Assembly: GCF_024138715.1 (NCBI RefSeq)
Contig: NZ_CP092074.1
Span: forward strand, 1,984,001 to 2,048,000
Reading direction: 5' to 3'
Origin: Emticicia sp. 21SJ11W-3
GTDB lineage: Bacteria > Bacteroidota > Bacteroidia > Cytophagales > Spirosomataceae
Length of the DNA: 64,000 bases
Shown here: positions 32,694 to 42,435 of the stretch, one piece after another
Layout: each line of letters begins with the position of its first letter
Numbering within the stretch: the stretch's first letter is position 1
Translations under genes and position numbers: made by a program
The notes under the pieces: generated by a model
Told to the model about the DNA's origin: nothing
Seen by the model: only the letters and a program-made list of their open reading frames with translations
Database searches by the model: none

Positions 32694-33290
32694 ATGCAAT
32701 CTCTAACTACTTTAGGCCTTAAATTACCTACTGACCCACGTTGGGTTGATATTGCAGAAATGAACCTGGCGGATATTCTCATAGACCATGCTTTTTGCGA
32801 GCAAAAGGCGGCTTCTTCTTGTATATCGCTCATTGTCAGATATCCGGAAAAAGAAAAACTGGTTGAAACACTTACACCTGTAGTTGCAGAAGAATGGGGG
32901 CATTTTCAAAGAGTACTAAAAGAAATGCGCAAAAGAGGCATAAAACTGTCTCATAAAAGGAAAGATGAATATGTAGAGAAACTTCAGGCCTGTATCACTA
33001 AAACTTCTGACAACGGCATCAGGCTAATGGAGCAGCTACTAATATGCGCTTTAATTGAAGCGCGCAGTGCAGAACGTTTCAAGCTGCTTTCAGAAAACAT
33101 TGCTGACGAAAGCCTCAGGAAGTTTTATCATGAACTGATGATATCTGAAGCAGGGCATTACAGAAACTTTATAGAACTGGCCGAGGAATACATGCCAAAA
33201 GAGCAGGTCAGAGAAAGGTGGGTAAGGTTTCTTGAGCAGGAAGCCGAAATCATGAAAACGCTTGAAGTAAGAAAAGACCGTTTTCATTAA
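32694..33290 (+). CDS. miaE: tRNA-(ms2io6A37) hydroxylase-type diiron protein
   Basis: 198 residues of ferritin-like four-helix bundle. Candidate diiron ligands are in DHAFCEQKAA, EEWGHFQRVLKEM, CALIEARSAERF and ISEAGHYRNFIEL, giving the paired E...ExxH pattern of MiaE. The enzyme hydroxylates the isopentenyl group of the modified A37 in tRNA using O2. It follows the methyltransferase gene by 47 bp. Family assignment is firm; whether the host makes ms2i6A is not shown here. Confidence 0.87.
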   Translation: MQSLTTLGLKLPTDPRWVDIAEMNLADILIDHAFCEQKAASSCISLIVRYPEKEKLVETLTPVVAEEWGHFQRVLKEMRKRGIKLSHKRKDEYVEKLQACITKTSDNGIRLMEQLLICALIEARSAERFKLLSENIADESLRKFYHELMISEAGHYRNFIELAEEYMPKEQVRERWVRFLEQEAEIMKTLEVRKDRFH

Positions 33291-33461
33291 TGCCACCTGA
33301 TAACCAATTGTTTAAAGTACATTTGTGCTGCAAATGATGAGCAGCGACTGGTTATTTCAAAATTCTGAATTCTGCCGAAATCTCCTTTGCATTAAAGCAA
33401 CAAGTTTTTTAATTTTTACAATTCATTAAATACCATACATTTCATCTTTTGCATTTTTTTC

Positions 33462-33469
33462 TATTTTTG
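33462..33469 (+). promoter_or_regulatory. Candidate -7 box for the glucosidase gene
   Basis: TATTTTTG matches the consensus exactly and lies 25 bp before the start codon at 33495. A properly spaced upstream element is not evident. Confidence 0.4.
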
Positions 33470-33494
33470 CAAATACCACCTAAACAAACCTATC

Positions 33495-36149
33495 ATGACT
33501 GAACTGGCGGAGAAGATAAGACTTAACCTAAGAAAAGATAACAAAGGATGGAAGCGATGGGGGCCCTACCTGTCGGAAAGACAATGGGGAACAGTGCGAG
33601 AAGATTACAGTGTTTATGGCAGTACTTGGGACTATGTTTCTCATGACATGGCTCGCTCGTGGGCCTATCGTTGGGGCGAAGATGGCATCGGTGGTATATC
33701 AGATAACAAGCAGTTTATGTGTATCGCCTTTTCGTTCTGGAATCATCAGGATAAAATTGTAAAAGAAAGATTATATGGGCTTGCTGGTTCAGAGGGGAAT
33801 CACGGAGAGGATGTTAAAGAACTCTATTACTACCTGGACAGCACCCCCACGCACTCATATATGAAGATGCTCTACAAGTATCCTCATAATGAGTTTCCAT
33901 ACAAACGCATTATTGAAGAAAACCAGCGCAGATCCAGAAAAGACCCTGAGTTTGAGATTTTAGAAACCGGTATTTTTGACAACGACGAGTACTTTGATAT
34001 TTTTATTGAATACGCCAAAGCTGATGAAACCGATGTGCTGGTTAAATTAACAGCCCATAATCGTGGGGCAAAGGCGGCCAGGTTAACTATTCTGCCAACT
34101 ATCTGGTTCAGAAATACATGGTCGTGGGGCTACGAGAATTTTAAGCAAAAGCCGATGCTTACCGGAATTGCCAATTCTCAGATAGAGGCCAATCACCACA
34201 TGGTAGGTAAATACAAATTGTATCTGGACGAAGCCGACGAGCTGCTTTTCTGCGAAAACGAAACCAATATGGAACGTGTTTTCGGAAAGCCCAACAATAC
34301 CATGTACGTAAAAGACGGAATCAGCAATTATGTCATTACCGGAAAAGATAAGTATGTTAATCCGAACAAGATAGGTTCTAAGGCAGCCGCCAGATATACC
34401 CGTACCATAGAAGGTGGCGACTCATTTACGGTCAGGCTAAGGTTCAGCCAGAACAAGCTGAATAAACCGTTTCAGGATTTTGATGATATTTTTGAGTCAA
34501 GAATCCAGGATGCAGAAGATTTTTATGCTGAGGTACAGAAAAACGTTAATTCAGAAGAACTGCGCCGAATCCAGCGGCAGGCATTTGCCGGTATGATGTG
34601 GAACAAGCAGTTTTATTACTATAATATAAACGAGTGGACCAACGGCGACCCTAAAATGCCGTTTGAGTTTAAAGGCAGGGCGTACCAGCGTAATCATACC
34701 TGGAAACACGCCTATATGGCAAATATATTGTCAATGCCTGATAAATGGGAGTATCCGTGGTTTGCAGCCTGGGACCTGGCCTTTCATACCCTTACACTAG
34801 CCCGAATTGACCCCGACTTTGCCAAACGGCAGCTGGCAGTTATCCTGCGCGAATACTACATGCACCCTAACGGGCAGCTACCTGCCTATGAATGGAACTT
34901 CTCTGACGTAAACCCTCCGGTACACGCCTGGGCAACCTGGAAAGTTTATGAAATTGACAAAAAAAATAATGGAAAAGGCGATATTTTGTTTCTTGAGAAA
35001 GTCTTTCACAAACTGTTAATGAACTTTACGTGGTGGGTAAACCAGAAAGACGAAGAGGGTAATAATATTTTTGGTGGTGGTTTTCTTGGGCTGGATAACA
35101 TTGGTGTATTTGACCGCAACACCCAGATACCCGGCGTAAGGCTGGAGCAGGCCGATGCCACAGGCTGGATGGCCATGTATACCCTGAATATGCTTCGAAT
35201 TGCCTGTGAAATTGCCCTTGAACGGCCCGTTTATCAGGATATGGCCTCTAAATTTTTTGAGCATTTTCTGCACATCGCCGGGGCCATTAACAGACCCATA
35301 AAAGGTAATGACCTGGGGCTGTGGGATGAAAGCGACCAGTTTTATTATGATAAACTGCATGCCCCGAATGGCGAAACGATATTTATGAAAATCCGCTCTT
35401 ACGTAGGGCTAATTCCATTGTGTGCAGTAGAAGTTTTAGATGAAGATATGCTCGACAAGCTGCCAGACTTTAAACGCAGGGTAGAGTGGGTTTTAAATAA
35501 CAGGCCAGACCTGGCTTCATTAATTTCGAGATGGCATGAACCGGGCAAGGGGGCAACCCATTTGCTTGCCTTGTTGCGCGGGCACCGGATGAAAATGGTA
35601 GTAAAACGGATGTTCGACGAAGCCGAGTTTCTGTCTGACTACGGCTTAAGGTCATTATCCAAATCGCATCACGAAAATCCATATAAATTTAATATGCATG
35701 GCGAGATTCTGAGTGTGCAGTACACACCGGCAGAATCTGATTTGAGTATTATGGGCGGAAATTCTAACTGGCGTGGACCTATCTGGTTTCCAATCAATTT
35801 CCTGATTATTGATTCAATGCTTAAATTTTATGAGTATTACGGAGATGATTTTGAGATTGAGTACCCAACCAATTCGGGCAATATTATGTCAATCAAAGAA
35901 GCTACCATGATGGTAGCCCAAAGGCTAATTAATATTTTTATGGCCGGAAAAGATAACAAGCGCCCGGCCATGAATGGACATAGCAAATTTGACGACGATG
36001 TTCATTTTAAAGATTTATATCTGTTCTACGAATATTTTAACGGCGATACCGGAGCTGGTCTGGGAGCTGCCCACCAATGTGGCTGGACAGGCCTGGTGGC
36101 AGATTTAATTGCTGCCGTAAGCGACAAAGAAGCTGCTAAAATCCAGTAA
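33495..36149 (+). CDS. MGH1-like / GH63-related glucosidase
   Basis: 884 residues without a signal peptide, so cytoplasmic. The N-terminal beta-sandwich region (about 1-340) is followed by an (alpha/alpha)6 barrel (about 360-870) with conserved aromatic and acidic segments: YPWFAAWDLAFHTLTLARIDPDFAK, AYEWNFSDVNPPVHAW, LEQADATGWMAMYTLN and NSNWRGPIWFPINFLI. These match the family related to GH63 alpha-glucosidases and mannosylglycerate or glucosylglycerate hydrolases. Exact substrate unknown. The gene stands alone with a terminator behind it. Confidence 0.88.
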   Translation: MTELAEKIRLNLRKDNKGWKRWGPYLSERQWGTVREDYSVYGSTWDYVSHDMARSWAYRWGEDGIGGISDNKQFMCIAFSFWNHQDKIVKERLYGLAGSEGNHGEDVKELYYYLDSTPTHSYMKMLYKYPHNEFPYKRIIEENQRRSRKDPEFEILETGIFDNDEYFDIFIEYAKADETDVLVKLTAHNRGAKAARLTILPTIWFRNTWSWGYENFKQKPMLTGIANSQIEANHHMVGKYKLYLDEADELLFCENETNMERVFGKPNNTMYVKDGISNYVITGKDKYVNPNKIGSKAAARYTRTIEGGDSFTVRLRFSQNKLNKPFQDFDDIFESRIQDAEDFYAEVQKNVNSEELRRIQRQAFAGMMWNKQFYYYNINEWTNGDPKMPFEFKGRAYQRNHTWKHAYMANILSMPDKWEYPWFAAWDLAFHTLTLARIDPDFAKRQLAVILREYYMHPNGQLPAYEWNFSDVNPPVHAWATWKVYEIDKKNNGKGDILFLEKVFHKLLMNFTWWVNQKDEEGNNIFGGGFLGLDNIGVFDRNTQIPGVRLEQADATGWMAMYTLNMLRIACEIALERPVYQDMASKFFEHFLHIAGAINRPIKGNDLGLWDESDQFYYDKLHAPNGETIFMKIRSYVGLIPLCAVEVLDEDMLDKLPDFKRRVEWVLNNRPDLASLISRWHEPGKGATHLLALLRGHRMKMVVKRMFDEAEFLSDYGLRSLSKSHHENPYKFNMHGEILSVQYTPAESDLSIMGGNSNWRGPIWFPINFLIIDSMLKFYEYYGDDFEIEYPTNSGNIMSIKEATMMVAQRLINIFMAGKDNKRPAMNGHSKFDDDVHFKDLYLFYEYFNGDTGAGLGAAHQCGWTGLVADLIAAVSDKEAAKIQ

Positions 36150-36180
36150 ACGCTTATTTGACTGATATTTGAATTTTGTT

Positions 36181-36218
36181 CAGCCTCATTCCGTTAAAAC
36201 GGGTGAGGCTGTTTTTTT
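36181..36218 (+). terminator. Terminator after glucosidase gene
   Basis: CAGCCTCA/TGAGGCTG stem with an inner CCG/CGG pair, followed by seven T residues. Confidence 0.85.
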
Positions 36219-36296
36219 AGACGTTACAAAAGATTTTAATTTAAAAAACGTTTCAAATATTAGTTCCGGGCCAATATTATTAAAATAAGCAATTTG

Positions 36297-36304
36297 TATA
36301 TTTG
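36297..36304 (+). promoter_or_regulatory. -7 box that decides the aldehyde dehydrogenase start
   Basis: TATATTTG lies 28 bp before ATG 36333. Transcription starting just after it would exclude an in-frame start at 36294, so 36333 is chosen. The -33 element is not clear. Confidence 0.45.
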
Positions 36305-36332
36305 CCGGCTAACTCAACAAACAAAACCTGCA

Positions 36333-37859
36333 ATGAAAAAAGTCTTAAAAGCACTGGGTATAAAATCAGTAAATGAAGGCGTAAGCACCGGAGTTGCGTC
36401 GTGGGCCGGAGCCGGAAAGGTTCTCAGCTCGTTTTCGCCGGTTGAAGGCGCCCTTATAGGTAAGGTTCGTCAGGCAACACATGCCGATTATGAAAAAGTA
36501 ATGATAAAGGCAGGAGAAGCCTTCAGTATCTGGCGGAATGTGCCGGCTCCGAAAAGAGGAGAAATAGTGAGGCAGATGGGAGATGCCCTGCGTGCAAATA
36601 AAGATAATCTGGGCAGGCTGGTAAGCTATGAAATGGGCAAAAGTTTGCAGGAAGGCTGGGGAGAAGTGCAGGAAATGATAGATATCTGTGATTTTGCAGT
36701 CGGGTTATCCAGACAATTGTATGGGCTAAGTATGCATTCAGAACGCCTGCAACACCGCATGTATGAGCAATGGCATCCGCTTGGGGTGGTTGGTATTATA
36801 TCAGCCTTTAATTTTCCGGTGGCTGTCTGGTCATGGAATGCCATGCTGGCATGGGTTTGCGGCGACGTATGTGTATGGAAACCCTCTGAAAAAACACCGC
36901 TTTCGGCCATTGCCTGTCAGAATATAATTTGTGATGTATTGAAGAAAAATGATATTCCTGAGGGTGTTTCATGCCTCATTATAGGTGATAGAAAAGTAGG
37001 AGAGTGGCTGGCCACCGATACCCGGATTCCGTTGGTCTCTGCCACAGGGTCTACCCTGATGGGCAAGGCAGTGGGTAGCGCAGTGGCCAATCGACTGGGC
37101 AGGAGTTTGTTAGAACTAGGCGGCAATAATGCTATAATTGTAACTGAAAATGCCGATTTGAAACTGGTTATTCCGGCTGTTGTTTTCGGCGCTGTTGGTA
37201 CAGCAGGCCAAAGATGCACCACCACCAGACGACTGATTTTGCACGAAAGTGTTTACGAAGAAGTAAAAAATAGTCTGGTGAAGGCCTATTCACAACTTCG
37301 GATAGGTGATCCGCTCGACATCAATAATCACGTCGGCCCTTTGATTGACACAGCTGCGGTAAAAAACTATTTGTCTGCCATAGAAACCGCACTGGAAGAG
37401 GGTGGCAAATTACTTACCGGCAGCGGAATTTTAACAGGAGCAGGCTATGAGTCGGGCTGTTATGTAAAGCCAGTTATTATTGAAGTTGAAGAGCAATCGC
37501 CTATGGTATGCCACGAAACTTTTGCTCCTATTTTATATGTAATCAAATACAGAACCATTGAACAGGCAATTGAGATTCAGAACGCCGTTCCTCAGGGTCT
37601 TTCTTCAGCCATTTTTACATTAAATGTGAGAGAGGCTGAGCGCTTTTTATCTGCCAATGGGTCAGACTGCGGAATCGCCAACGTAAATATTGGTACTTCG
37701 GGTGCCGAGATTGGTGGGGCTTTTGGTGGCGAAAAAGAAACAGGAGGTGGCCGGGAGAGTGGCTCTGATGCCTGGAAAAACTACATGCGCAGGCAGACAA
37801 ACACTATTAATTATGGTACTCATTTGCCCTTGGCACAGGGTATAAAGTTTGATATTTAA
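36333..37859 (+). CDS. Aldehyde dehydrogenase, ALDH7 type (alpha-aminoadipic / piperideine-6-carboxylate semialdehyde dehydrogenase)
   Basis: 508 residues, cytoplasmic. The family is shown by [33 protein letters not shown] for NAD binding, [10 protein letters not shown] with the general base Glu, and [12 protein letters not shown] with the catalytic Cys, ending with [27 protein letters not shown]. This C-terminal pattern is typical of ALDH7 enzymes, which oxidise the semialdehyde of lysine catabolism and related aldehydes. No other lysine-degradation gene is next to it. The start at 36333 fits the promoter box and gives the usual length. Confidence 0.9.
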   Translation: MKKVLKALGIKSVNEGVSTGVASWAGAGKVLSSFSPVEGALIGKVRQATHADYEKVMIKAGEAFSIWRNVPAPKRGEIVRQMGDALRANKDNLGRLVSYEMGKSLQEGWGEVQEMIDICDFAVGLSRQLYGLSMHSERLQHRMYEQWHPLGVVGIISAFNFPVAVWSWNAMLAWVCGDVCVWKPSEKTPLSAIACQNIICDVLKKNDIPEGVSCLIIGDRKVGEWLATDTRIPLVSATGSTLMGKAVGSAVANRLGRSLLELGGNNAIIVTENADLKLVIPAVVFGAVGTAGQRCTTTRRLILHESVYEEVKNSLVKAYSQLRIGDPLDINNHVGPLIDTAAVKNYLSAIETALEEGGKLLTGSGILTGAGYESGCYVKPVIIEVEEQSPMVCHETFAPILYVIKYRTIEQAIEIQNAVPQGLSSAIFTLNVREAERFLSANGSDCGIANVNIGTSGAEIGGAFGGEKETGGGRESGSDAWKNYMRRQTNTINYGTHLPLAQGIKFDI

Positions 37860-37967
37860 AACGACCGTAAAATAAAATATTTGCCAAAATTGGTACCGTT
37901 TAATAATTTTAATTGTACAATTACCGCGTTTTGTTGACTTATTTATTGTTTCGGGAGTAGTTATTTT

Positions 37968-37991
37968 TGCCAGAAAACGCGTTTTCTGGCA
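37968..37991 (+). terminator. Terminator after aldehyde dehydrogenase gene
   Basis: A perfect 24-bp palindrome centred on AACGCGTT (TGCCAGAAAACG and its complement) followed by TTTTTT, 110 bp after the stop codon. Confidence 0.8.
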
Positions 37992-38138
37992 TTTTTTCGT
38001 CGGTTGAAAATAGTCGTTATACCCTTTTTTTCTTCCAATTATCGAAAAACCATTTATAGCTTTTTATTAATGTAAAAATTTGTGTCAACCAGTTTGCAAT
38101 AAACTACCGAGACACAAATATCATTAATTTTTAAAGCA

Positions 38139-40202
38139 ATGAAAAGAAGCCTTAGTTTCCTGACCATCGTTATCGCTGTGTTACTGAGTTCCTGTATGCC
38201 TCAGTTCGGAGAGGATACCCCAACTCCCACCACACCTGCCGATAACTCAACAGCCGCCATTGATAAACTCAATATCCCTGCCGGTTTTGAATTTAATACC
38301 ACAGCAGATGTTAAGTTTGAGATTGGTACTTTTGATAACAACGACGGCCCAATCAGAGGAATAGTTGTTTCAGTTTACAGCTCTCCTGAAAACGAGCTTC
38401 TTTTCAAAGGTATTACAGGTACCAATGGGTTACTGACCATGACCCAGAAAATACCAACTTATGTAAAAAAGGTTTCATTGCAATTGAGTTTCATCGGTCT
38501 GCCTTCTGAAATTGTTACTGACGTTAAGAATAATACGGTTAATGTTACGTTTGGTGGTAAAAACCCTAAAACTTACGGCAGCATTGACCAAACCAACCAG
38601 GAGCCTTTTGTTGGCGCCAGAGTAAGTGCTCAGGATTACCCGCCTTTTGATTACCTGGGTACCTGGAACAACGCAGGTGTACCTAACTACCTTGACCCTC
38701 AAAAAGATATTGTAACTTCTGAGTTTCTTAAAACTGTTAATCAGACCCTGCCTGAAAGTAAATCTTATGCAGCCAAACACCCAGAAAACCTGGTTGGTAG
38801 CAACAGAAACTACTTGTATGTAAAAGAACTGGCAGATGTCTGGATTACTTTTGTACACGAAGGTGCAAGTTACCTGAACGCACTGGGTTATTATACTTTT
38901 GACCCGAACAACCCGCCTACAAAAATTAAAGATATCAGCAAGATTAATATCATTTTCCCGAATGTTTCTTATGCCGGAAGTGGCGGTGGACTTGCTTTGG
39001 GCGACAGGGTAAAAATCGGTAGATTCCCAGGCGGTACTGCCATTGGTTTTGTGCTATTGGCCAATGCTTTTGACGCCAACACTAAAACTGTAGGTAAAGG
39101 TTTGAATGCAATTTATGGCCATGATGATTTTAACGTTGAGTCTGACCCACTAAAAAGACGTCACTTTATTGTCTTGAACGACCCAGCCACCAATCGTTTC
39201 ATTCTTTCTTTTGAAGACAGAAACCGTGAACAAAACAGTGATGAAGACTTCAACGATGCTATTTTCTATGCGATGTCGAATCCCGTTAAAGCATTTGATG
39301 CCAATGGTATTCCGCTTGTTGATAACGTTTCAGATAAAGACGGAGACGGCGTAAATGATTATGACGATGAGTATCCTGAGGATGCAACCAAAGCAATTAA
39401 CAATTATACGCCAACTAAGAATACTTTCAGTACGCTGGCTTATGAAGACTTATGGCCATACAAGGGCGACTATGACATGAACGACCTTGTGGTTAACTAT
39501 CAATTCAAAGAGGTGTTAAATGGCAGGAACCAGGTAGTTGAGATGGACCTTAAAGCTTATGTAAAAGCCATAGGGGCAACATTTGCCTGCGGCTGGGGAT
39601 TCCAGATGCCTATTGCACCATCTGATGTTAAGTCTGTAACGGGTCATTCGCTTAAAGATGGTGTAGTGTCTCTTGCCGCAAATGGCCTTGAAGCCGGCCA
39701 GTCTTTAGCAACCGTAATAGCATTTGATAATTCATTTAAACAAATGAAGTCTGCCAGTGGTTTTGCAAATACGCTTCCCGGAAGCGCCTACATTGAGCCT
39801 ACTGATACACTAAGAATGCATATAGCTTTTAATGCGCCGGTTGAAAAAAGTATACTTGGCTCGGCACCTTATAATGCCTTTATTTTCAAAACATCGGAAA
39901 GAGGAAAAGAAATTCACCTGATTAATCAGGCGCCTACAAGCAAGGCAAATCCGGCATTGCTGGGTACGGGCCATGACAAATCGTCGACAAGTGAAGGCAA
40001 ATATTATAAAACTGCCAATGGTATGCCTTGGGCGTTGAATATCTACTCTGAATTCAGATATCCATTCGAAACCAAGCCTATTACAGATGCCTACAATTTC
40101 TTCTCAACATGGTCAGAAAGCGCAGGCGCTAATTATCCTGACTGGTATCTGAAAAAGGCCGGTTATACAAATGAAGACAAGATTTATAAACCGAATAGAT
40201 AA
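38139..40202 (+). CDS. LruC-domain surface lipoprotein
   Basis: 687 residues. Signal peptide with lipobox VLLSSC (Cys19), then a Pro/Thr-rich linker. Residues 45-150 form a beta-rich repeat-like region. A DUF4114-like segment (about 330-380) has SFEDRNREQNSDEDFNDAIFY, and a calcium-binding thrombospondin type 3-like loop DKDGDGVNDYDDEYPED (about 404-420) follows. The C-terminal half is the LruC domain, with YEDLWPYKGDYDMNDLVVNY. The protein is probably displayed on the outer membrane. Proteins of this family are widespread in Bacteroidota and Leptospira with unknown function. Transcribed alone, with a strong terminator. Confidence 0.88.
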   Translation: MKRSLSFLTIVIAVLLSSCMPQFGEDTPTPTTPADNSTAAIDKLNIPAGFEFNTTADVKFEIGTFDNNDGPIRGIVVSVYSSPENELLFKGITGTNGLLTMTQKIPTYVKKVSLQLSFIGLPSEIVTDVKNNTVNVTFGGKNPKTYGSIDQTNQEPFVGARVSAQDYPPFDYLGTWNNAGVPNYLDPQKDIVTSEFLKTVNQTLPESKSYAAKHPENLVGSNRNYLYVKELADVWITFVHEGASYLNALGYYTFDPNNPPTKIKDISKINIIFPNVSYAGSGGGLALGDRVKIGRFPGGTAIGFVLLANAFDANTKTVGKGLNAIYGHDDFNVESDPLKRRHFIVLNDPATNRFILSFEDRNREQNSDEDFNDAIFYAMSNPVKAFDANGIPLVDNVSDKDGDGVNDYDDEYPEDATKAINNYTPTKNTFSTLAYEDLWPYKGDYDMNDLVVNYQFKEVLNGRNQVVEMDLKAYVKAIGATFACGWGFQMPIAPSDVKSVTGHSLKDGVVSLAANGLEAGQSLATVIAFDNSFKQMKSASGFANTLPGSAYIEPTDTLRMHIAFNAPVEKSILGSAPYNAFIFKTSERGKEIHLINQAPTSKANPALLGTGHDKSSTSEGKYYKTANGMPWALNIYSEFRYPFETKPITDAYNFFSTWSESAGANYPDWYLKKAGYTNEDKIYKPNR

Positions 40203-40221
40203 TTGACGATCAGATAATAAT

Positions 40222-40257
40222 AAATGGGGCTGTTGATTTTCAGCCCCATTTTTTTTA
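40222..40257. terminator. Terminator between LruC gene and DUF885 peptidase
   Basis: AAATGGGGCTG/CAGCCCCATTT, an 11-bp stem with an 8-base loop, followed by T residues. It serves the plus-strand gene and overlaps the 3' end of the convergent peptidase gene. Confidence 0.85.
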
Positions 40258-41571
40258 TTTTTTTGTATCAATTAAATCGGCAGGTCTTACCTGATTACTC
40301 AATAACCATCTGAACACTTCCCAACGTTTAGCCGGGTTATCGGCCGTGCCGCCTTTAGATTCAATATAGGTTTTAATAATATCTTGCCCGTAGTTATAGT
40401 TAATTACGTAACTTCTATACTTATTAATAAAGGCTACATCCTTTTTAGACAAGTTGTCTTCTCTTAATCCGTATGTTTTCAGCCATTTGGTTTGCTCTGC
40501 CGAGTTAAAAGTACCGTCAACAATACCACGTGCTACTTCATTACGTGCATAGGCCAACCGCGATTTCAGCGCCAGTGCCTCCATATACAAATCGGTATTT
40601 TCAGTTTTAAGGCCAGCCAGCGGTAATAGTACTTCTTTCAGAAACTTATTTTTTTCACTACCCGGAAAAGCCACCTCTATACCATAATTGGCGCTGCCTT
40701 CAGCAATTAATGATTGCGGGCTAAACAACGGATACAAAGCAATTTCTACCTGATGTTTATCTTTATACAAGCTCTTTTCAAGCAGCATATTATATACGTG
40801 GTGCCCCGGATACCCCTCATGGCAGGCAAGGTCTATGGCGCGTTCAATAAAAATAGGCATATCTATACTTATCTGAATTTTGCTCTGGTAATTACCCTGA
40901 TACCAGTTATAGCCAGACCACGGTTTTCCGGTTACGTATTCAATCGTGAAATTCTCATTGGCAGGTAGCTCATAATGCGCCAGGGTGCGTTTGCGTGCCT
41001 CGGCAATGGCAGTTTTAAACACAGTATCTACTTTTACTTTCGGAATAACAAACTGGCTGGCAAGTTTTTCAAAGCGGCTCGTAACACTGCCAGACCCCGG
41101 TAAAAGACTGTCTAGCCTGGCCAATAACTGCTGGTAATGGCTTTCAGGATAAGTGGGCGCAACCACCCCAAACAAATCTTTCGATTCCTGATCAAAGCTC
41201 TGGTATTTTCCCGAGTAAATGTTAATTCTTCTTCCAAATGCTATCAGCTGGCTGTTCATCCATTTGGCCCGTTTGGCCAGGGTGTCATTTGTTACCGTTG
41301 AATTGAACTCAATTAATTGCCCGATAAGACCATTTACCTGACGCAAAAGGCTGTCTTTTGGAAATGCAGTTTTAGGTAACCCGGTAGGTTTAAGCGAATC
41401 TGGTCCGTAATAGGCGTCAACAAAGTCGGCATCGTATTGTCCGATTGTAAGGCCGAGCCTTATGTACTTTTCGGCAAGTAGATTTAGTCTTTGAGCCGAA
41501 TTATCAGTATCAGGATGGTCTTTGCAGGCTATTGTGCAAATAATTAAGAAATGCAGGAATAATTTTTTCAT
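40255..41571 (-). CDS. DUF885-family zinc metallopeptidase-like lipoprotein
   Basis: 438 residues. A signal peptide with lipobox TIAC (Cys16) places it on a membrane. The central motif LACHEGYPGHHVYN matches the HExxPGHH pattern of DUF885 peptidase-like proteins, with a likely third ligand in LIAEGSANYGIEVAF. A helical substrate-binding frame surrounds it, as in M3/M32-type peptidases. Substrate unknown. Converges with the LruC gene. Confidence 0.82.
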   Translation of the reverse strand: MKKLFLHFLIICTIACKDHPDTDNSAQRLNLLAEKYIRLGLTIGQYDADFVDAYYGPDSLKPTGLPKTAFPKDSLLRQVNGLIGQLIEFNSTVTNDTLAKRAKWMNSQLIAFGRRINIYSGKYQSFDQESKDLFGVVAPTYPESHYQQLLARLDSLLPGSGSVTSRFEKLASQFVIPKVKVDTVFKTAIAEARKRTLAHYELPANENFTIEYVTGKPWSGYNWYQGNYQSKIQISIDMPIFIERAIDLACHEGYPGHHVYNMLLEKSLYKDKHQVEIALYPLFSPQSLIAEGSANYGIEVAFPGSEKNKFLKEVLLPLAGLKTENTDLYMEALALKSRLAYARNEVARGIVDGTFNSAEQTKWLKTYGLREDNLSKKDVAFINKYRSYVINYNYGQDIIKTYIESKGGTADNPAKRWEVFRWLLSNQVRPADLIDTKK

Positions 41572-41737
41572 GAAATAAAAGATTTTTCAAGCGATTACAG
41601 GTGTAGTTAAACTATCAGTAAATGGGTGCAAAGAAATGAAAAAATAAATAATTAGTATAGTTATTCATAATGGCCGCAAGCATATTACTATAAAAAGTAA
41701 TATTTTGAGAATATACAGGCCATATTTAAGAACCAAA

Positions 41738-41769
41738 TTTGCAAAAAACGAAATATTTCTTTATCTTTG
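41738..41769 (+). promoter_or_regulatory. Promoter of rimP-nusA-infB
   Basis: TTTG (41738-41741), 20-bp gap, TATCTTTG (41762-41769): a textbook Bacteroidota promoter about 100 bp before rimP. Confidence 0.8.
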
Positions 41770-41782
41770 CGTTAGAATTGTG

Positions 41783-41811
41783 AAAAAGGAGGAGCGAAGC
41801 CCTCCTTTTTT
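41783..41811 (+). terminator. Attenuator-like hairpin in the rimP leader
   Basis: AAAAAGGAGG and CCTCCTTTTT pair perfectly, with an inner GC-GAA-GC cap, and end in a T-run. It begins only about 10 nt after the predicted transcription start, upstream of all coding sequence, so it would stop transcription early unless antiterminated. Confidence 0.7.
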
Positions 41812-41865
41812 CGTTGGTTACAAGTAAGAACTATTTTGGCTGAAGAAGGGCGAAGAATTGAATAA

Positions 41866-42342
41866 ATGAGCACAGATTATAAACAGAAAATAGAGGAGCT
41901 TCTGCAACCGTTACTAGAAAACGATAAGTTTTTTGTGGTGGATATCAAGGTTTCTATGTCCAGAATCAATAGTAAAGTGACAGTTTTGCTAGATTCTGAT
42001 GAGGGAATTATGATTGACCAATGCAGCGAAATAAGCCGTAAACTGGGCAAAGACTTGGACGAAATTATGCCAGATAAATATACCCTTGAGGTGTCGTCGC
42101 CGGGCATTGATTTCCCCTTAAAAAGTGAAAGGATGTACCTTAAAAACGTAGGCCGCACATTAAAAGTTGTACTAAATGACGGAAAAGAAATGAAAGGTAA
42201 ACTGGAGGGTCTTGCTAACCGGGAGATTACCATCATTGAAGATAAAAAGCGTACAGGCAAAGCTAAAAATGAACCTGTAGAACCAGTAATTATTTCATTA
42301 GATAATATCAAAGAAGCACAAGTAGTTATTTCCTTTAAATAA
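41866..42342 (+). CDS. rimP: Ribosome maturation factor RimP
   Basis: 158 residues, needed for maturation of the 30S subunit. An N-terminal alpha/beta domain (FVVDIKVSMSRINSKVTVLLDSDEGIMIDQCSEISRKL, then YTLEVSSPGIDFPL, the hallmark motif) precedes a C-terminal SH3-like domain (VGRTLKVVLNDGKEMKGKLEG). First gene of the conserved rimP-nusA-infB operon, 93 bp before nusA. Confidence 0.95.
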   Translation: MSTDYKQKIEELLQPLLENDKFFVVDIKVSMSRINSKVTVLLDSDEGIMIDQCSEISRKLGKDLDEIMPDKYTLEVSSPGIDFPLKSERMYLKNVGRTLKVVLNDGKEMKGKLEGLANREITIIEDKKRTGKAKNEPVEPVIISLDNIKEAQVVISFK

Positions 42343-42393
42343 AAATAAAAAATTAAGAAATTTGATTTAATGAGTTTTGATGAATGAAGCGAA

Positions 42394-42407
42394 TCATTCA
42401 CTAAATC
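42394..42407. repeat. Copy of the TGAATGAGTGATT-type intergenic repeat, rimP-nusA gap
   Basis: The complement of these 14 bases, GATTTAGTGAATGA, is identical to part of the octamer-like repeat at 48690-48703. It lies next to a GAATGA/TCATTC inverted repeat (42383-42400). Confidence 0.5.
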
Positions 42408-42435
42408 AACAAAATCGCTAACTCATGAACAGAAT

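Noticed and set aside
36294-36332. Upstream in-frame ATG for the aldehyde dehydrogenase
   Set aside because: It lies inside the promoter -7 region and adds a non-conserved 13-residue extension.
41877-42401. 174-codon open frame opposite rimP
   Set aside because: Antisense shadow of rimP with low-complexity Ser/Leu composition.
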